This document shows positions 59,811 to 64,000 of a DNA stretch of 64,000 nt, in pieces. Both the position numbers and the translations under genes were made by a program. The number at the start of each line of letters is the position of its first letter. Position 1 is the first letter of the stretch. The DNA is taken from NCBI GenBank assembly GCA_907164885.2, contig OU015496.1:186089781-186153780 (forward strand). Direction: 5' to 3'. The DNA comes from Dolomedes plantarius (Eukaryota; Arthropoda; Arachnida; Araneae; Dolomedidae). Below the pieces are notes generated by a model that was not told where the DNA came from, made no database searches, and saw only the letters and a program-made list of their open reading frames with translations.

Positions 59811-61047
59811 CTCTATCTACCGATAAGTATTTGGACATCCATGAAAATCAATTTGGACACCCATGATATCTGCGGTCTTGATATACGTCACGCCCTCCGC
59901 CGTTAAATATCGTGGAGGAAACAACATTGACATTTGTCGCATGGAAGATGCCACGAAGTGCAGAGTTATCTGATTTCAAGAAAGGTGTAATCGTCGAGTG
60001 TCACAGAAATGGCAGATCTTTAAGGGATATATCTAGCGAGCTGAATTACCCAAAATCGACAATGGCCTATGTGATTCAGAAGTGGAAGGTCGGAAGTGGA
60101 GTGGTGATTGTCGGAATGTGCCTCGAGTCGGCAGACCCACGAAACTGGGAGATAGAGACCGACGGGAACTGATCAGAGAAATTCGGAAGAACCGAACCCA
60201 ACCGATGGCTCACATACTCCAAGAGTTTCAACAGGCATCCTTGAGTGTTGTTTCGATGAATACCATCCGTAATGAAGCACATCTGCTTGGTTTTCATGGT
60301 CCTGCTGCCGCCCATAAGCGTTTGTCCAACTGCGCTACTCGGTGGTGCAAAGCACGTCGAAAGTGGACCGTGGAGAAGATTGTCTGCCGAAAGTGGAAAC
60401 GGGTTCTCTGGAGTGACGAATCAAGACTCACCCTCTACCGTTCGGATGGCAGGGTCTGCATCTGGCGTCTTCCTGGAGAACGCCTCCTTGAATGCATTGT
60501 ACTCAGTAATGCTCGGTGGAGGTCGAATTATGGTCTAAGAGTGTTTCTCCTGGTATGGACTGGGACCCTTGGTCTCAATTCATGGCAAATTCAACGCCGG
60601 CGCCTACTGCACTGTTTTGGATGACAGTGTGCTTCTTACGTTGTGGCAGTTTTACGGGTCGAATACATATTACTTCCGAGACGACAACGCCAGCTATCAC
60701 GTTGCGAGGTCCACCATGGATTGGTATGGTGACAATGGGTTTAACCGAATGGACTGGCCAGCCCAGAGCCCAGACCTGAACCCTATCGAGAACCTCTGGG
60801 ACGAGTTGGATCGCCGAATTAAGTCGTGCGACAACTGTCCAAAATCGGTGAAGGAACTAACATGTCTTCCCCAAACCGAGGTAGAAGAAAATACCACTAG
60901 CTGTCATACTAGGACTTGGGGAAAGCATGCCCCGGAGGGTTGAGGCAGTAATTGCCTCTCGGGGAGGCTCTACCAAGTATTGAATATGAATAAATTTTGC
61001 TTTTCTTTTTTTATTACAGGTGTCCAAATACTTATTGGTAGATGGTG
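59811..61047 (+). mobile_element. Tc1-like element, nearly full length
   Basis: The inverted ends are C-(T/A)-C-(T/C)-ATCTACCRATAAG followed by TATTTGGACA, TA on both sides. 1,237 bp is close to the usual Tc1 size of 1.2-1.6 kb. Confidence 0.9.
59912..60943 (+). pseudogene. Tc1-like DD34E transposase with frameshifts
   Basis: The reading starts MEETTLTFVAW, with a helix-turn-helix region (LSDFKKGVIVECHRNGRSLR). It shifts frame near 60085, then reads VGRPTKLGDRDRRELIREIR and the first catalytic Asp in VLWSDESRL. It shifts again near 60510-60570. The last part has the second Asp in DDNASYH, then 34 residues, then the Glu in SPDLNPIENLWDEL: a DD34E signature as in Tc1. All domains are present in order, but at least two frameshifts prevent a full protein. 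Confidence 0.88.
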
Positions 61048-61787
61048 TATAATGATGCCATTCATATCAAAGGCAATTCAAATTCATTTTGCAAAAGTCA
61101 CATGAAACTTCTCCTGTTAAGGGGATTTTTCTTAAGTGATAAAATTCATCATAGTTTTACGCCATTATCCAATCTCTAGTTTATAATCGATGTCAACAAA
61201 CTTGAACGACAATAATACCGAGAACCCAGGTTTCAGCCAAATCGACGCTGTTAAGAATTATATTTCAAGCGACATAAACGTCCTTTTTTAGGCGTTATTG
61301 AGAAGTTCAATAGCTTTTTATGATTGCTTTACTCGTAGATAATGACACTTTAACCAGTAAGATTCTGTTATGGGCTCTACTTAGAGTGAAATATAAAACG
61401 TTATTTTCATGCCATTACGGAGCAAATCTACAGAGTATTACTGTCGGCAAGAGTCGCTTGGATAATGATCTGTCAACAAATCAGATTCTTTTTAAAGTCT
61501 CCGCTTCACGTCAAAAATACGTGAGATTTACGTCTCCACTATCGCTCTGCAAAGCATTATACTGTCACTTATGACGAATAAACGCTTTATAATGATTTCT
61601 ATTCAGCCACGTAAGTTCAAATATAATCATTTCACAATCGAAAAGCTGCAAGGTTGACTCGGGAATCCAATCAACTTTCAGCTATCCGGACAGTTGTAAT
61701 ACGTTTCTTAAGGTATTATATTACTTTCTGTTGCTAACCAGTTTTAAGTTAGCTCTCCTAGTTGCCATTTTGTTTTTGGTGCCCTAT
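61048..61787. other. unassigned sequence
   Basis: An 84-codon frame (61320-61574, plus) has no recognisable domain. No mobile element recognised. Confidence 0.45.
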
Positions 61788-61803
61788 TTAAGGCTGCTGT
61801 GTA

Positions 61804-61990
61804 CAGGGCCCGACTTAGCCTAATTGGGGCCCGGGGCAAAAACTTCTTTGGGGGCCCCCCTCTGCTTCACTACTTCAGTAATGAAGAACTTAATACTTAT
61901 TACTAAACTTTCTATTCGATTTGGGGGCCCCCCTCTGATATGGGGGCCCGGGGCAACTGCCCCGTATGCCCCTGCCTTAGTCAGGCTCTG
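61804..61990. mobile_element. short GC-rich hAT MITE
   Basis: 187 bp from CAGGGCCCGACTTAGCC to AGTCAGGCTCTG, exact 8-bp duplication GCTGTGTA (61796-61803, 61991-61998). Contains repeated GGGGCCCGGGGCAA. Confidence 0.92.
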
Positions 61991-62037
61991 GCTGTGTACT
62001 AACCCTATTGGATTCGCTCACCTCGATGTTAACCTAT

Positions 62038-62785
62038 TGTGACATCATAGTAGGTAGGTAGGCTATTCTCTGAGGCTTTTTAAAATTACTAAATTCGGGA
62101 CCAAGAAAGACAGAGTCCTAATTGTAAATGATAAAGCCACATCTTAAAACAAAAACTTAAAAATTTAATAACAAAGAAATTTAACATTAAACAATTGCAA
62201 CAAATCAATTGAATTTTAACTTAAGTGCAGATTTAGCAGCACGCTCCGAGACCCGGATAGTCTCAAAACAGGAGCTTAAAAAACACGTCCGCCTAGTCGG
62301 CATGAGGCATCATGAGGGATCTCCCTAAAAACCTCCAAGTTTCTGACTGTATCTCGCGGTCCTTTCTTTGTCGGCGTCCATCCCAACTCCTCGAAAATGC
62401 GTCTGCTTTCCAGAGTGGGGGGCCGGCAGATTTGTTGGTTACAGTTCTTATCGACACATAACTCGGCCATCTTTATTGCCCTCCAGTGTCAAACTCGCAT
62501 TGAGCTATTGCTAAAAAAGACCGTTTTACGAGGAGATGGGAGACGCTTCTGTTTTTCAAAACAGATATTCCCACAGCTTGCTTGAGAAACCTATATGCCT
62601 GGACTTAACTTTCAGGCTTAAAAATTCTGGCGGCATTTCTGGTACCGTTTTTTAATCCGTTCGGAATCCACACACGTGTTCAAAACTAAGGGAACTGGAA
62701 AATGGTATCCCGATAAGCACGCAGCTGTGTTCGTGTACCCTGTGAGGTCTTGGGGAAAATAACCCCATACTTTGATTACGCTACA
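62038..62785. mobile_element. candidate solo LTR
   Basis: TGTGACATC...GCTACA (TG...CA), 748 bp, with CTAT on both sides (62034-62037, 62786-62789). It cleanly interrupts the MITE. No second copy is in the window, so the LTR identity is inferred from ends and duplication. Confidence 0.55.
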
Positions 62786-63184
62786 CTATGAAGAAAATGT
62801 GTCTACTATTTACAGCTACATAAATGCTGATAATCCAATAAAAATGGTATTTTCAGATAGCCTGAACTTTTCTGCACCTTGCAACAGGATTCACTTTATA
62901 AATTTCGTCCACCAAAAAAATTGGTGTGCGTTTAAAACACACTATACCAGATTTTTCCTCTAATAAGTTAAATTTTAAAATATTATTTGAATTTTTTAAA
63001 ACGAAAAATGCCCCAATGCGTAAGATTTCTTTCTCTATTACAGAGTACAATTAAAAAAAAAAATCTTTTATTCCAAGTCGGCAGTCCTCGGTCACATTTT
63101 CTCCCTATATTAACATTGAGGTGAGCGAATCCAATAGGGTTATTACACAGCAGCCTTAACGTAAACCCTGCACTCCACTCAGTC

Positions 63185-63504
63185 CAGGGCCGCCCAGAGA
63201 CTTTACGGGGCCTGGGGCAAACTTCTGTTGGGGGCCCCAAGACTATTTTTCAGAAGACTATTTTGTAGTAAGAGAAATCTGATAATTCGAACAATTTTTT
63301 TTTTTTTTTTTTTTTGGAGGGGCCCCTTTTTTCAGGAGATTATTTTGAATTTTGAAGTACGGTACACGTTTCTGAATTTTTTTTCTTTTATTAGATTTTC
63401 TTAAAAATCTAATAAATAATTTTTTTTTAATATTTTGGGGCCCCTCCGACAGTTGGGGGCCTGGGGCAAAGTGCCCCAGTTCCCCCCCCCCCTGGGCGGC
63501 CCTG
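63185..63504. mobile_element. hAT MITE, related to 61804-61990
   Basis: 320 bp from CAGGGCCGCCCAGAG to TGGGCGGCCCTG, exact 8-bp duplication ACTCAGTC (63177-63184, 63505-63512). GGGGCCTGGGGCAAA occurs at both ends; poly-T and AT-rich sequence lie between. Confidence 0.92.
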
Positions 63505-63512
63505 ACTCAGTC

Positions 63513-64000
63513 GGACGTAAGAATGAGCTGCTGAATATATGCAGATTCAGGATGTGGTCAGAACTTTCGAACGCCCGAGAATGGATTATCTGTTTTGCGC
63601 ATTATCTGATCATCACAAAAAATATTAAAATACAAATCGCTCGAAAGAATGCCAACATCGGCTCGTAGACAGCAGAATGCAAGAAAATTTTTCCATGAGG
63701 ATATCTGAAATTCTGTGGTAGTTTTATAATTATTTTAATTATAATACTTAAATTACTCTATATAGGTCATTTAAAATGGCCGAAAAGATCAACCCATTCG
63801 GTACGCAAGGCTATATTTGAACTGTCTGCGTTTCAAGGCTCTCCACGCCGCACCATTAATTCGCGTAAATAATCGTGAGTTCAGGACCGTTAGCATAGAC
63901 TGAGCGGTTTAATGACTGAGCTATTTAAACGAGGCAGAGAGAGCGATTTTATTCGATCACCTGCAGCGGAGATCTGAGTCGGCTAAAACAACCTAACAAA
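63513..64000. other. unassigned sequence
   Basis: No gene or mobile element recognised. Confidence 0.45.

Larger units (their letters stand above)
61792..63155. mobile_element. TTAA MITE with two insertions
   Basis: TTAA at 61788-61791 and 63156-63159. The MITE sequence lies in three blocks (61792-61803, 61991-62037, 62786-63155), separated by a hAT MITE and an LTR-like element. With these removed, the sequence follows the other copies. Confidence 0.82.

Overview
The window is arthropod nuclear DNA, most likely from a spider. It is AT-rich and full of microsatellites, and its mobile elements are typically metazoan: hAT, Tc1/mariner, pogo/Tigger, Helitron, Ty3/gypsy, Jockey-type non-LTR and tRNA-derived SINEs. 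The reverse transcriptase/RNase H fragment at the left edge reads like the Jockey-type elements that are abundant in spider genomes; that lineage call rests on recalled family resemblance. I find no intact host protein-coding gene. Nearly everything that can be named is a transposable element, usually non-autonomous or broken, and many lie inside one another.

Layout. 0-3 kb: a minus-strand non-LTR RT/RNase H fragment, split by a TTAA-flanked MITE and abutted by an internally deleted mariner. 5-10.2 kb: a degenerate tandem region, a hAT MITE rich in CATCGATG palindromes, a Tigger element holding a large TA microsatellite, a 184-bp hairpin MITE, a Tigger MITE and a 525-bp solo LTR. 10.8-11.7 kb: an 86-bp tandem array with a dimer period. 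12.76-18.59 kb: a young Ty3/gypsy element (minus strand) with two nearly identical LTRs, but no reverse transcriptase and only the start of integrase. 19.5-31.2 kb: hAT elements, some nested, three Helitrons, a T-rich decaying tandem array and a hAT holding a Tigger. 32-33.4 kb: a heat-shock-element/TATA pair, a triplicated 194-bp repeat and a GC-rich island ending in a splice donor. 35-40.3 kb: a Tc1/mariner-type element, a TTAA MITE, a second Helitron family, and a Helitron carrying a piece of a different reverse transcriptase. 42.4-58.9 kb: four copies of a hAT MITE with an internal minisatellite of about 51 bp (1, 10, 8 and 16 units), two mariner-Tigger composites, the second solo LTR, a decayed hAT transposase and a set of interlocking perfect palindromes. 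59.8-61.0 kb: a nearly full-length DD34E Tc1-like element with frameshifts. 61.8-63.5 kb: a TTAA MITE with two insertions, then another hAT MITE.

The elements do not work together as a pathway; they record insertion history. Target-site duplications, and in two cases an uninterrupted copy of the target within the same window, fix many boundaries to the base and order the insertions. The most unusual signal is the minisatellite-bearing hAT MITE family, in which the unit number varies widely while the terminal repeats and 8-bp duplications stay readable.

Limits: alignments were done by eye, no percent identities were computed, and family names rest on recognisable motifs.
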